Below are positions 17,048 to 24,523 of a stretch of DNA of 64,000 nt, in pieces. A model generated the notes under the pieces. It ran no database searches. It was given only the letters and a program-made list of their open reading frames with translations, and was not told the origin of the DNA. This DNA is from Actinokineospora diospyrosa (GTDB taxonomy: Bacteria; Actinomycetota; Actinomycetes; Mycobacteriales; Pseudonocardiaceae): assembly GCF_024171925.1 (NCBI RefSeq), contig NZ_JAMTCO010000018.1, positions 1 to 64,000 on the forward strand, in the 5' to 3' direction. The stretch's first letter is position 1. Each line of letters starts with the position of its first letter. The position numbers were made by a program, and so were the translations under genes.

Positions 17048-18012
17048 CGCGCTACTCCTGCCGCGCGGAGGAACCGTTGGAACGGGGTGAGCGGCAGGAT
17101 GCGCAGTGCTCCCCGGGAGAAGTAGCGCTCCAGGTAGTACTGGATCACCGACAAGACACTGGTCAGGACGATGTACCAGATCGTGCCGACCATGAGCAGC
17201 GGGATGATCTGGCCGCTGTTCACGCTCGCTTGGCTCTGTACGACGCCGAAGAGCTCTAGCAGCGAGGTGATGTAGACGACCGACGTTCCCTTGAGCAAGC
17301 CGATGAGCTGGTTGGCGTAAGCGGGAATGATCGCTCTGGTCGCTTGCGGCAAGATGATTCGTCGGTACTGCCGGGACTTCGGCAGACCAAGCGCTGCAGC
17401 GGCCTCCAATTGCGTCTGGTCAACGGAAATGATGCCGGAGCGCACGACCTCGGCAGCGTAAGCGGCCTCGTTGAGGCTAAGACCCAGAACCGCGACGAAG
17501 TAGAAGCTGAGCAGGTCGTTCGCGCTGAACTCCACAAACGACGGGCCGAACGGGATTCCGAGGCTGAGCGTGTGGTACAGCGCGGTGACGTTCGCGAGGA
17601 ACAGCAGCAGCACGATCAGCGGGATCGACCGGAACAGCCAGATGTACCCCCACGCCACCGACCGCAGCACCGGGTTGCGCGACAGGCGCATCAGCGCGAG
17701 CGCGATCCCGCCGATGAGGCCGAACACCGCGGCCAACCCGGTGAGCTGCAAGGTCAGCAGCAGCCCCTCGAGGACGACCGGGCGGAAGAACCAGTAGCCG
17801 AAGGCGTCCCACTGGAAGGCGTCGTTGGTGACCAGCGCGTGCGCCGCCTGGGCGAGCAGCACCAGTGCGACGGCGGCCGCCGCCCACCGCCACGGATGGC
17901 GCAACGGGACAACCTTGCGGGAGGCCAGTTTCTCGACCAGTTCGTCGGTCGTTTCTTGCACGGGTTTCGCTAACTCGGTTTCCGGCGGTGGTTTCGGTGG
18001 GGAGGAGGTCAC
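17044..18012 (-). CDS. Amino-acid ABC transporter, permease
   Basis: Integral membrane subunit of the HisM/GlnP family, 322 aa. A roughly 45-residue cytoplasmic N-terminus precedes the first membrane segment. The EAA loop is visible as EAAAALGLPKSRQYRRIILPQA. Its long N-terminal extension and single-permease arrangement match actinobacterial polar amino-acid importers. The GTG start lies in front of GTGACCTCCTCC with no strong Shine-Dalgarno. Substrate cannot be read from sequence; the setting suggests a sulfur or N-methylated amino acid. Confidence 0.92.
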   Translation of the reverse strand: MTSSPPKPPPETELAKPVQETTDELVEKLASRKVVPLRHPWRWAAAAVALVLLAQAAHALVTNDAFQWDAFGYWFFRPVVLEGLLLTLQLTGLAAVFGLIGGIALALMRLSRNPVLRSVAWGYIWLFRSIPLIVLLLFLANVTALYHTLSLGIPFGPSFVEFSANDLLSFYFVAVLGLSLNEAAYAAEVVRSGIISVDQTQLEAAAALGLPKSRQYRRIILPQATRAIIPAYANQLIGLLKGTSVVYITSLLELFGVVQSQASVNSGQIIPLLMVGTIWYIVLTSVLSVIQYYLERYFSRGALRILPLTPFQRFLRAAGVAR

Positions 18013-18159
18013 GGGGGCTCCACGGATTGGCGCGTGGTTGACGCGGCAGATGCTAGATCTCCGCAGAGCTCAGAGAGCCGGTGTTCAGCATGTGAGAGCC
18101 ATGATCGACTCGTGGACAAGGCGGCTGGCGATCCGGAAACTGAGCGGAAATGCCCCCGT

Positions 18160-18174
18160 GGTCCATAGTGGACC
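18160..18174. promoter_or_regulatory. Small perfect inverted repeat in the transporter/oxidase divergent region
   Basis: GGTCCA-TAG-TGGACC lies 32 nt upstream of the oxidase GTG, in the 194-nt spacer shared with the divergent permease gene. It is placed where an operator for the oxidase gene would be expected, and ATAGTG within it could be part of a -10. No cognate regulator is encoded next to it. Confidence 0.35.
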
Positions 18175-18206
18175 GCGGAGTTCCGTCGACCGCGTGGAGG
18201 TGTGCT

Positions 18207-19292
18207 GTGGCCACTTCGGCCCGCGTTGTCGACGCGGTGGTGATCGGCGGTGGTGGCGTCGGTTCGGCGGCCGCGTGGCGCTTGGCCGAGCGGGGACTCG
18301 ACGTGCTCCTGGTGGAGCGGTTCGCCGCGGGTCACACGTTCGGCGCATCGCATGGAGCCTCCCGGATCTTCCGGGTGACGTACCCGGAATCCGACTACGT
18401 CGAGTTGGCGCAGCGGGCGCACCCGCTGTGGCAGGAGCTCGAATCGGTGACGGGCACGGCTCTCCTGGAGATCACCGGGGGTGTCAGCCACGGACAGGTG
18501 TCGTTCGCGGACCTGGCCGCCGCGGTGGCGCGGGCGGGCAGTCCAGGAACGTTCCTATCGCTCGCTGCGGCCGCCGAACGCTGGCCGGGGATCAGGTTCG
18601 AGGGCACCGTTTTCTTCCACCCCGTGAGCGGGACGCTCGACGCCGACGCCGCTGTGCGCGCTCTCCAGTCGGCAGCCGTCTTGGCCGGAGCGCAGGTACG
18701 CCACGAGAGTCCAGTGCACCGTTTGCGGATCCGCGGCGATCTTGCGGAGGTGGACACCGACGAGGGCACCGTTGTCGCGCGAACAGCGGTGGTGACGGTG
18801 GGGGCGTGGTCGGCGAAGCTGTTGGACGGCATCGTCGGCCTGCCACCGCTGCGGGTCACGCAGGAGCAGCCCGCGTACTTCGCGTCGGAGACGGCCGGGT
18901 GGCCAGCGTTCGTGCACCACATCGACGACCCGTACCCGAGCGGGGTCTACGGGTTGGCCACACCGGGGCTCGGCGTGAAGGCGGGCTTCCACGGCGTCGG
19001 ACCGGTGGTGGACCCGGACGACCGCGACTTCACGGCGGAACCGGGGCAGCTGGCCGCGTTGCGCGACTACGCGCGGACCTGGCTGCCCGGTGTCGACCCC
19101 GACGCGTTCACGCCGATCAGCTGCACCTACACGAGCACGACCGACTCCGACTTCATCCTCGACCGGGTGGGCCCGGTGGTGATCGGCGCGGGCTTCTCCG
19201 GCCACGGCTTCAAGTTCCTGCCCGCGGTGGGTGAGGTGCTGGCCGCCCTGGCGACCGGAGAGGCCCGCCCGCCCGCTCGGTTCGCGCTCTGA
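18207..19292 (+). CDS. FAD-dependent oxidase, monomeric sarcosine oxidase / N-methyltryptophan oxidase family
   Basis: Flavoenzyme of the SolA/MSOX family, 361 aa, which oxidises secondary or N-methyl amino acids with release of H2O2. The FAD-binding VVIGGGGVG lies at residues 11-19 and SHGASRIFR, typical of the family, near residue 60. A cysteine at about residue 306 in SCTYTST sits where the covalent-FAD cysteine occurs, and FSGHGFKFLPAVGE is near the C-terminus. The GTG start is supported by GGAGG 7 nt upstream. It is divergent from the amino-acid transporter, so it may act on the imported compound (inference). Confidence 0.9.
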   Translation: MATSARVVDAVVIGGGGVGSAAAWRLAERGLDVLLVERFAAGHTFGASHGASRIFRVTYPESDYVELAQRAHPLWQELESVTGTALLEITGGVSHGQVSFADLAAAVARAGSPGTFLSLAAAAERWPGIRFEGTVFFHPVSGTLDADAAVRALQSAAVLAGAQVRHESPVHRLRIRGDLAEVDTDEGTVVARTAVVTVGAWSAKLLDGIVGLPPLRVTQEQPAYFASETAGWPAFVHHIDDPYPSGVYGLATPGLGVKAGFHGVGPVVDPDDRDFTAEPGQLAALRDYARTWLPGVDPDAFTPISCTYTSTTDSDFILDRVGPVVIGAGFSGHGFKFLPAVGEVLAALATGEARPPARFAL

Positions 19293-19331
19293 AAGGCCAG
19301 GTCATCCGGGGTGGTTGTCGGTGCGGGCCGG

Positions 19332-19343
19332 TAGAATCGGGGC
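19332..19343 (+). promoter_or_regulatory. -10 element for a leaderless ATPase mRNA
   Basis: TAGAAT at 19332-19337 is a strong -10 hexamer and lies only 6 nt before the ATG at 19344. There is no Shine-Dalgarno, so the ATPase/HNH unit is probably transcribed from the A of the start codon. No good -35 is visible at 16-18 nt, which suggests a weak or regulated promoter. Confidence 0.5.
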
Positions 19344-20702
19344 ATGTATGTCTCGCGGGTCCGGCTGGTCAACGTCCGGGGTTTCCACGACGGGCGGATC
19401 GTCGACCTGGACCTGCGCAGGCCCGACAACAGCTACGCGGGGTGGACGGTCCTGGCGGGCCGCAACGGGTCGGGTAAGACGTCGCTGCTGCGCGGAATCG
19501 CCCTGGCCGTCGGCGGGCCTGCCGCGGCGCGGACGCTGGTAGCCGATTTCGACAACTGGATCTCGGTGGGCAAGTCGGACGCGACGGCCGCCGTGCAACT
19601 CACCTTCGACCTGAACTTCGAGCGGTTCAAGAAGGGGCGGCCCCCGGAGCGGCCGTTCTGGGCAGGCCTGCGCTGGACGGCCGCTGACGCCGAGGACACC
19701 GCTTGGGCGCGCCGCCCGGTGCAGCCGTCGCTGGAGGAGCACAGCGAGGACGGCCGCGCCAAGACCGCGCCGCGCAACGGACCGTGGCACGACAACCCGT
19801 CCGGCTGGTTCTGCGCCGCGTACGGCCCGTTCCGCAGGCTCATCGGCGGCACCGGCGACGTGCAACGGCTGATGCTCGGCGCGGGCAGCGTCGCGCGGAT
19901 GGCGAGCCTGTTCCACGAAGACGCCTCGCTGGCCGAGGGCGTGGCGTGGTTGATCGAGCAGCACCTGCGGGCCCTGGAGCGGCGCGAGGGGGCGAAGTAC
20001 CTCAAGGAGTCCGCCCTGCGGATCCTCGGCGACGGCCTGCTGCCCGACGACTACCGGATCAACGAGGTCGACTCCGAGGGCCTCTGGGTCTCCGACGGCG
20101 GCCACCGCTTCCCCCTGCGCGAGATGAGCGACGGCTACCGCACCGTCGTCGCCCTAGTCGTCGACCTGCTTAAGCAGCTCTACGAGAGCTATGGCGATCT
20201 GCACTTGGACCCCGACGGCACGGTGGTGGGCGTACCGGGCGTGGTCATCATCGACGAGATCGACGCGCACCTGCACGTGTCCTGGCAGAAGCGCATCGGC
20301 GAGTGGCTCAAGCAGCACTTCCCGCAGATCCAGTTCCTGGTCACCACGCACAGCCCCTACATCTGCCAATCCGCCGACCCGGCGGGCCTGATCCGCCTCC
20401 CCGGCCCCGACCAGGACATGAGCCCGCAAACGGTCGACCCGGACCTGTGGGAGCGCATCGTCTACGGCACCGGCGACGACGCGGTGCTCTCGGACCTGTT
20501 CGGCCTGGACACCGCGTACTCAAACCGCGCGATCCAGCTACGGCACCTGCTGGTCGAACTGGAACTCAAGGTCCTCGACGGAGTGGCCGACGAGCAGGAG
20601 CGCACCCGCTACCACCAGCTCAAACAAACCCTCACCAGCTCCCCGTCAGCCAGGGTCACCGAGGTCGCCGCCCGCCTGATAGCAGGCGACGACCACCGAT
20701 GA
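19344..20702 (+). CDS. AAA/ABC-type ATPase, Septu PtuA-like
   Basis: RecF/OLD-like ATPase, 452 aa. Walker A GRNGSGKTS is at residues 39-47, a signature-like MSDGYR at 261-266, Walker B VVIIDEID at 300-307 and the THSPYIC switch at 335-341. These are the features of AAA_21-type ATPases that pair with nucleases in anti-phage systems. The HNH gene begins inside its stop codon (ATGA), so the two products are made together. No toprim or nuclease domain is fused, which argues against OLD or PARIS. The PtuA assignment rests on motifs and gene pairing. Confidence 0.75.
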   Translation: MYVSRVRLVNVRGFHDGRIVDLDLRRPDNSYAGWTVLAGRNGSGKTSLLRGIALAVGGPAAARTLVADFDNWISVGKSDATAAVQLTFDLNFERFKKGRPPERPFWAGLRWTAADAEDTAWARRPVQPSLEEHSEDGRAKTAPRNGPWHDNPSGWFCAAYGPFRRLIGGTGDVQRLMLGAGSVARMASLFHEDASLAEGVAWLIEQHLRALERREGAKYLKESALRILGDGLLPDDYRINEVDSEGLWVSDGGHRFPLREMSDGYRTVVALVVDLLKQLYESYGDLHLDPDGTVVGVPGVVIIDEIDAHLHVSWQKRIGEWLKQHFPQIQFLVTTHSPYICQSADPAGLIRLPGPDQDMSPQTVDPDLWERIVYGTGDDAVLSDLFGLDTAYSNRAIQLRHLLVELELKVLDGVADEQERTRYHQLKQTLTSSPSARVTEVAARLIAGDDHR

Positions 20703-21442
20703 TCCGCCTGACCCGCCCGCCACTCCCGGACGAGTTGGCGGAGTCATTGCAACGCGCGACCGACGCCCTGCGAGCGATCCCACGCAAGGAGCAGTCCGCG
20801 AAAGCCCGCACCTCTTGGCGTTCCCGCGCAACACTGCGCACCTCCATCGGCAGCCGATTACGAGAGTTCGCCCCAGGCCGAGAACGCTGCATGTACTGCG
20901 GCGACAACCAAGGCACCGACGTCGACCACTTCTCCCCGGTAGCCCTAACTCCCTTGCTGACGTTCGCTTGGACCAACCACTTACTGGCTTGCTCTGTCTG
21001 CAACAGCCACCACAAGCGCGACCAGTTCCCCCGCGACGCCCGTGGCCGAGCACTCCTCTTAGACCCGACTGTGGACGACCCGTTCGAGCACTTGGCGCTG
21101 TCGCTGACTTTGGGGCGGTATCGGCCTCTTACAGAGCGGGGTGAGGTGACGACGCAGGTGTGCGGCTTGAACCGGGACATCTTGACGCGGGGGCGACAGG
21201 AGGCACGGTTGACACTGGGCTTCTTGTTTGAGCGTTGGGAAACTGCGCATTTAGCGGAGGACGAAGACACCATGCGACAGGTGGTGCGGACTGTGCGGGA
21301 GCAGCCGTTCGCGGACGTGGTTCAAGCCATGGTCCGGTACAGCACCCGCCCCGGAGCCGAAGAAATCTTCTCCGACCAACCAGCCCTGCTCGCCGTCCTT
21401 CTTCGCCCACGCCTACGAACTCAGCTCACGTCTCAGCAGTAA
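20699..21442 (+). CDS. HNH endonuclease, Septu PtuB-like
   Basis: A 247-aa protein with one HNH/beta-beta-alpha-metal nuclease core: CMYC at residues 64-67, DVDHF at 74-78 with the catalytic histidine, N93, and CSVCN at 98-102 that completes the zinc site. The following LLLDPTVDDP is typical of PtuB-type HNH proteins. The N-terminal 60 residues are basic and helical. Overlap with the ATPase gene by 4 nt indicates a stoichiometric complex. Likely role: DNA cleavage once the ATPase senses invasion (family knowledge, not shown here). Confidence 0.78.
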   Translation: MIRLTRPPLPDELAESLQRATDALRAIPRKEQSAKARTSWRSRATLRTSIGSRLREFAPGRERCMYCGDNQGTDVDHFSPVALTPLLTFAWTNHLLACSVCNSHHKRDQFPRDARGRALLLDPTVDDPFEHLALSLTLGRYRPLTERGEVTTQVCGLNRDILTRGRQEARLTLGFLFERWETAHLAEDEDTMRQVVRTVREQPFADVVQAMVRYSTRPGAEEIFSDQPALLAVLLRPRLRTQLTSQQ

Positions 21443-21510
21443 GAGAGACGAGTTGGCGCTACCGGCCTCAACTCCCGCCCAGTGCCTTACTGGCTCTTAG
21501 AACCTCGAAC

Positions 21511-21740
21511 ACTGAACACTCGGAAGCCACTGGTGCCGGGCCAGCCCACCGAGTCGGCCCTGCCAACCCGGCCCCTGGACACTCAGACCCAGCGGTGCCA
21601 GCCCAGCCCCGTCAGGTTCGACCCAACCCACCTGCTCAGCCCGTGGACACTCGGACTCTGCGGTGCCAACCTGCGCCCCGTCAGGTCCGCCCCAGCCCAC
21701 CTTCCCAGCGCCTGGACAGTCGGACTCGCTGGTGCCAGGC
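21511..21740. repeat. Degenerate tandem repeat, period 62-69 bp, about 3.3 copies
   Basis: Copies are marked by GTGCC at 21533, 21595, 21663 and 21732. Shared blocks are GCCCCGTCAGGT, CCCACCT and GGACACTCGGACT. The copies are too divergent and unevenly spaced for a CRISPR array. The whole interval 21443-22365 holds no credible gene; it contains this repeat, the palindrome at 21743, and the two repeats at 22011 and 22231. Confidence 0.7.
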
Positions 21741-21742
21741 CG

Positions 21743-21885
21743 GCTCGATGGGGCGGACTTGTTTTGCGTGGGGGGACAACACCCGTAGCGTCGTCAGCGG
21801 CAGGGCCTGCTTTTGGGCCCCTGCTTTGCGGTTCTGCCACGGGTGTTGTAGGGGCCCCGCGCAAAACAAGTTCGCCCCATCGAGC
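21743..21885. repeat. Long imperfect palindrome (about 143 bp)
   Basis: The outer arms CTCGATGGGGCGGACTTGTT and AACAAGTTCGCCCCATCGAG pair over some 30 bp with only a few mismatches. A second pair, GACAACACCCGT and ACGGGTGTTGT, continues inward, and a GC-rich GCAGGGCC / GGGCCCCTGC pair is in the centre. The result is a long cruciform or hairpin. It has no coding capacity and no flanking duplication that I could identify. It could be a MITE-like or REP-like element. Confidence 0.75.
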
Positions 21886-22010
21886 TTGTCGCATTGCCGC
21901 GGATCTCCGCCGATGTTGCCGCCAGGCGACGAGGCGACTCCCGGAGCCGAAGGCGGAGGCCCGAATCCCTTGCCCCGCACCCCCAGCAACGGCTGACGTC
22001 AAGATCAACC

Positions 22011-22241
22011 TGATCGAAAGCCCCCAAATACACAGTTTACCGCGCAGCACCGACAAGCCGGGAGCGCCGAACAACGCCCTGTGGACAGCAGAAGCCGTTG
22101 TGGACAACCAACCACCACAACCAGCCGCCTACAAGATCATCTGCCGCAAGAGCCCCCGATATACAGCCTACCGACGAGCCCCGACAAAACGGCAGCACCG
22201 AAGCGGCCCCTGTGGACAACCAGAACCGTTGTGGACAGCAG
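22011..22241. repeat. Two copies of a 131-132-bp direct repeat carrying DnaA-box-like sites
   Basis: The two units share TACCG, CCGACAA, AGC-CCGAA and the pair TGTGGACA(G/A) ... CCGTTGTGGACA. TGTGGACAR occurs at 22080, 22099, 22211 and 22230; the second and third are TGTGGACAA, the exact complement of the actinobacterial DnaA box TTGTCCACA. The repeats lie outside any gene, between the HNH gene and the convergent methyltransferase gene. Confidence 0.7.
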
Positions 22242-22320
22242 ACCCGCGGACAACAGACCAGCGGACGGCAGACCAGCGGACAACGGACCCGCGGACAGCA
22301 GACCAGTGGACGGCAGATCC
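22231..22320. repeat. Six tandem copies of a 15-bp repeat
   Basis: Perfectly phased 15-bp units start at 22231, 22246, 22261, 22276, 22291 and 22306, with consensus GYGGACARCAGACCM. The first unit begins inside the last TGTGGACAG site, so the array looks like an expansion from that motif. The lack of spacers excludes a CRISPR array. The array ends 45 bp before the methyltransferase stop. Confidence 0.85.
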
Positions 22321-22365
22321 GTTATAGGCAACCAAGCCCGTCGTAAGCCACAACAGGCACAGTCC

Positions 22366-23022
22366 CTACCGCTTGCGTGCCAACGTAATCCCGTCCCGCA
22401 CCGGCAGCATCGCAACCTCCACCCGTGGATCCGCCGCCACCTGGGCATTTACCTCTCGGATCGCTACCGTGTTGCGGTCGGTGGCGGCTGGGTCGACCAC
22501 GCGGCCGCTCTGCAGCACGTTGTCCAGCACGATCAAACCGCCAGGGCGCAGCCGCGGCACCAGTTCTGTGTAGTACGACAGGTAGCCCGTCTTGTCGGCA
22601 TCAATGAACGCGAAGTCGATCGTTGGTGCCTCTGGCAGTTCGCGCAGGGTGTCGAGTGCGGGCGCGATCCGCAGGTCGATCTTGTCGGCTACCCCCGCGC
22701 GGTCCCAGTAGCGGCGGGCGATCTTGGTCCACTCCTCGCTGACGTCGCAGGCTAGGAGGGTGCCGGTGGCGGGGAGGCCGCGGGCGATGCAGAGGGACGA
22801 GTAGCCGGTGAAGACGCCTACTTCGACGGCGGTGCGGGCGCCCACCAGGCGGACCAGCATGGTGAGGAGTTCGCCCTCGTCGTGGCTGATCTGCATCTGG
22901 GCGGAGTCGGGGAACTCGGCGGCGGTTTCCGCGGCCAGCTCGCGGAGCAGGTCGTCGGGCTGGGAGGAGTGGGCAAGCAGGTAGTCGCTGAGCGCCGGGG
23001 AGACTATGTCCATGAGCGCCAT
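22366..23022 (-). CDS. SAM-dependent O-methyltransferase (COMT/CCoAOMT-like)
   Basis: Class I methyltransferase of the Methyltransf_3 family, 218 aa. The SAM motif VEVGVFTGYSS is near residue 66, and IDADKTGYLSYY and VLDNVLQSGRV carry the metal-binding Asp and Asp-Asn positions typical of catechol-type enzymes. The acceptor is unknown. It is the last gene of a run rsmB-flavoprotein-asparaginase-methyltransferase, 23 nt after the asparaginase stop. The start is ATG at 23022, with MDIV at 23013 possible. Confidence 0.9.
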   Translation of the reverse strand: MALMDIVSPALSDYLLAHSSQPDDLLRELAAETAAEFPDSAQMQISHDEGELLTMLVRLVGARTAVEVGVFTGYSSLCIARGLPATGTLLACDVSEEWTKIARRYWDRAGVADKIDLRIAPALDTLRELPEAPTIDFAFIDADKTGYLSYYTELVPRLRPGGLIVLDNVLQSGRVVDPAATDRNTVAIREVNAQVAADPRVEVAMLPVRDGITLARKR

Positions 23023-23045
23023 CTAAGCCGAACGCGGTCGTTAGG

Positions 23046-24026
23046 TCACCGGTAGTGGTCGAAGGCACTCGCGATGCGAGACCGGTCCGCGCCATCAGCC
23101 AGGAGCAAGAGCAGCAGGACGCGGGCTTTAGCCGGGTCGAGGAAGCCTGCGTGCAGTAGGCCGCGGTCCAGTAGGTCCCGTTCCGAGCCGGGGTAGCCGT
23201 AGGTGTGCCGTAGGACCGGTCCTGAGCCGGTGCGCGATGCGAGCACCACCGGCACACGGGCTGCGAGCTCAGCCACCACCGGCACCATCTCCACGGGCAC
23301 GTGACCGGCGCCCAACCCGGCGAGCACGAGCCCGTCGAACGCCGGACCGCTCAGGCGCAGCAGTTCGCCGTCGTCGCCCAGGGCGACCGTCACCAGGCCG
23401 ACCCGCAGTCGGGACACGGCGTCGGTGGCGGGTAGGTGCAGCGGCACCCGTGGTGTGCCGCGCAATCGGGGTTCGCCCTCCACCACCAGGCCGAGCGGGC
23501 CGAACCCGGGCGAGACGAACGCGGCGGTGCTGCTCGTGTGTCCTTTTCGGACGAACCGGGCGCCGTGCACCTCGTCCGACATGACCACCAGGGTGCCGAG
23601 GCCCCTGGCGGCCGAGGACACCGCGACCCGGATCGCGGCGAACAGGTTCGCCGGACCGTCGGCGCCCGCCGAGGTGGGGTGCCGCATGGCGCCGGTGACC
23701 ACGACCGGGACGTCGGAGTCCACGGTCAGGTCCAGGAAAAGCGCGGTCTCCTCGATGGTGTCCGTGCCGTGGGTGACCACCACGCCCGCCGCGCCCGCGT
23801 CGATCTCGGCCCGCACGGCCGCCGACAGCGCCACCAGGTCGGCGAAGCCCAGCGACGGGCTGGGCAGCGACCGCAGCCCGCGCGCGGTGATCTCCAGGCC
23901 GAGCTCGGCGAGCCCGGGCACGGCGGCGATCAGGTCGGCGGCGTCGAGGGCGGGCACGACCCCGCCCGCGGCGCTCGGTGCCATCGCGATGGTCCCGCCC
24001 ATCCCGATCACGGCGACGCGCGTCAT
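23046..24026 (-). CDS. L-asparaginase
   Basis: Hydrolyses asparagine to aspartate and ammonia. The two catalytic threonine motifs are present: GGTIA near residue 11 and THGTDT near residue 85, plus the conserved GAMRHPTSAGADGP and a lysine in FVRKGH. The first Thr of the usual TGGT is replaced by Met (GMGGT), but the catalytic Thr remains. There is no signal peptide, so it is a cytoplasmic type. Length is 326 aa; the ATG overlaps the flavoprotein stop and follows GGAGGG. Confidence 0.93.
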   Translation of the reverse strand: MTRVAVIGMGGTIAMAPSAAGGVVPALDAADLIAAVPGLAELGLEITARGLRSLPSPSLGFADLVALSAAVRAEIDAGAAGVVVTHGTDTIEETALFLDLTVDSDVPVVVTGAMRHPTSAGADGPANLFAAIRVAVSSAARGLGTLVVMSDEVHGARFVRKGHTSSTAAFVSPGFGPLGLVVEGEPRLRGTPRVPLHLPATDAVSRLRVGLVTVALGDDGELLRLSGPAFDGLVLAGLGAGHVPVEMVPVVAELAARVPVVLASRTGSGPVLRHTYGYPGSERDLLDRGLLHAGFLDPAKARVLLLLLLADGADRSRIASAFDHYR

Positions 24027-24523
24027 GGTCCCTCCAACAGGTCGAGCAACGGCTCCCACGGGTCGGCGGGGTCGGCGTCGGACACGACGCAGCCCACCTC
24101 CCGCAGAGTGTCCAGATGCCGGGTGAACACCGGGTGTGCGCGCTGCGCCGCGGCGGCCTGCGGGCGGATCACCACCGGTACCCCCGGCGTGCCCAGCGCC
24201 TCGCCGAGCGCGGTGAGGGCCTGGTTGTCGGCGATCCCGAGGGCCAACTTGGCCAGCGAGTTCGCCGTGGCGGGCACGAACAGGAACGCGTCGGGCACCG
24301 GGTACGGCTTCGGCTCGCCCGGCAACCGCGACCGGCTGCGCACCGGCAGCGCGGTCAACGCCTGCAACCGCCCCGTCTCCCCCACCGCGTCCATCCACTG
24401 GCCAGCGGTCGGGGTGAACGTGATCGCCAAGCGCCACCCGCGCGCGGCGGCGGGCTCGGCCACCTCGACGCGCAGCCGCTGGTCGACACCGGCGGCGGCC
24501 GCGGCCACCACAGCGAGGATCAT
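24023..24523 (-). CDS. Flavoprotein of the phosphopantothenoylcysteine decarboxylase fold
   Basis: A 166-aa protein of the HFCD flavoprotein superfamily. FTPTAGQWMDAVG and the PVPDAFLFVPATANSLAKLALGIADN segment match CoaC/EpiD-type FMN-binding proteins. The true CoaBC is encoded separately at 31.3 kb, so this is a paralogue of unknown substrate. It overlaps both neighbours by 4 nt (ATGA), which ties it to rsmB and the asparaginase. Confidence 0.8.
   Translation of the reverse strand: MILAVVAAAAAGVDQRLRVEVAEPAAARGWRLAITFTPTAGQWMDAVGETGRLQALTALPVRSRSRLPGEPKPYPVPDAFLFVPATANSLAKLALGIADNQALTALGEALGTPGVPVVIRPQAAAAQRAHPVFTRHLDTLREVGCVVSDADPADPWEPLLDLLEGP

Noticed and set aside
21511-22320. Possible CRISPR array
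   Set aside because: The repeats differ in sequence and spacing, the 15-bp array has no spacers, and no cas gene is present.
22098-22448. Pentapeptide-repeat-like ORFs on both strands over the 15-bp array
   Set aside because: Any 15-bp repeat gives a five-residue repeat in open frames; no start with a ribosome-binding site, no non-repeat domain, and both strands are equally open.
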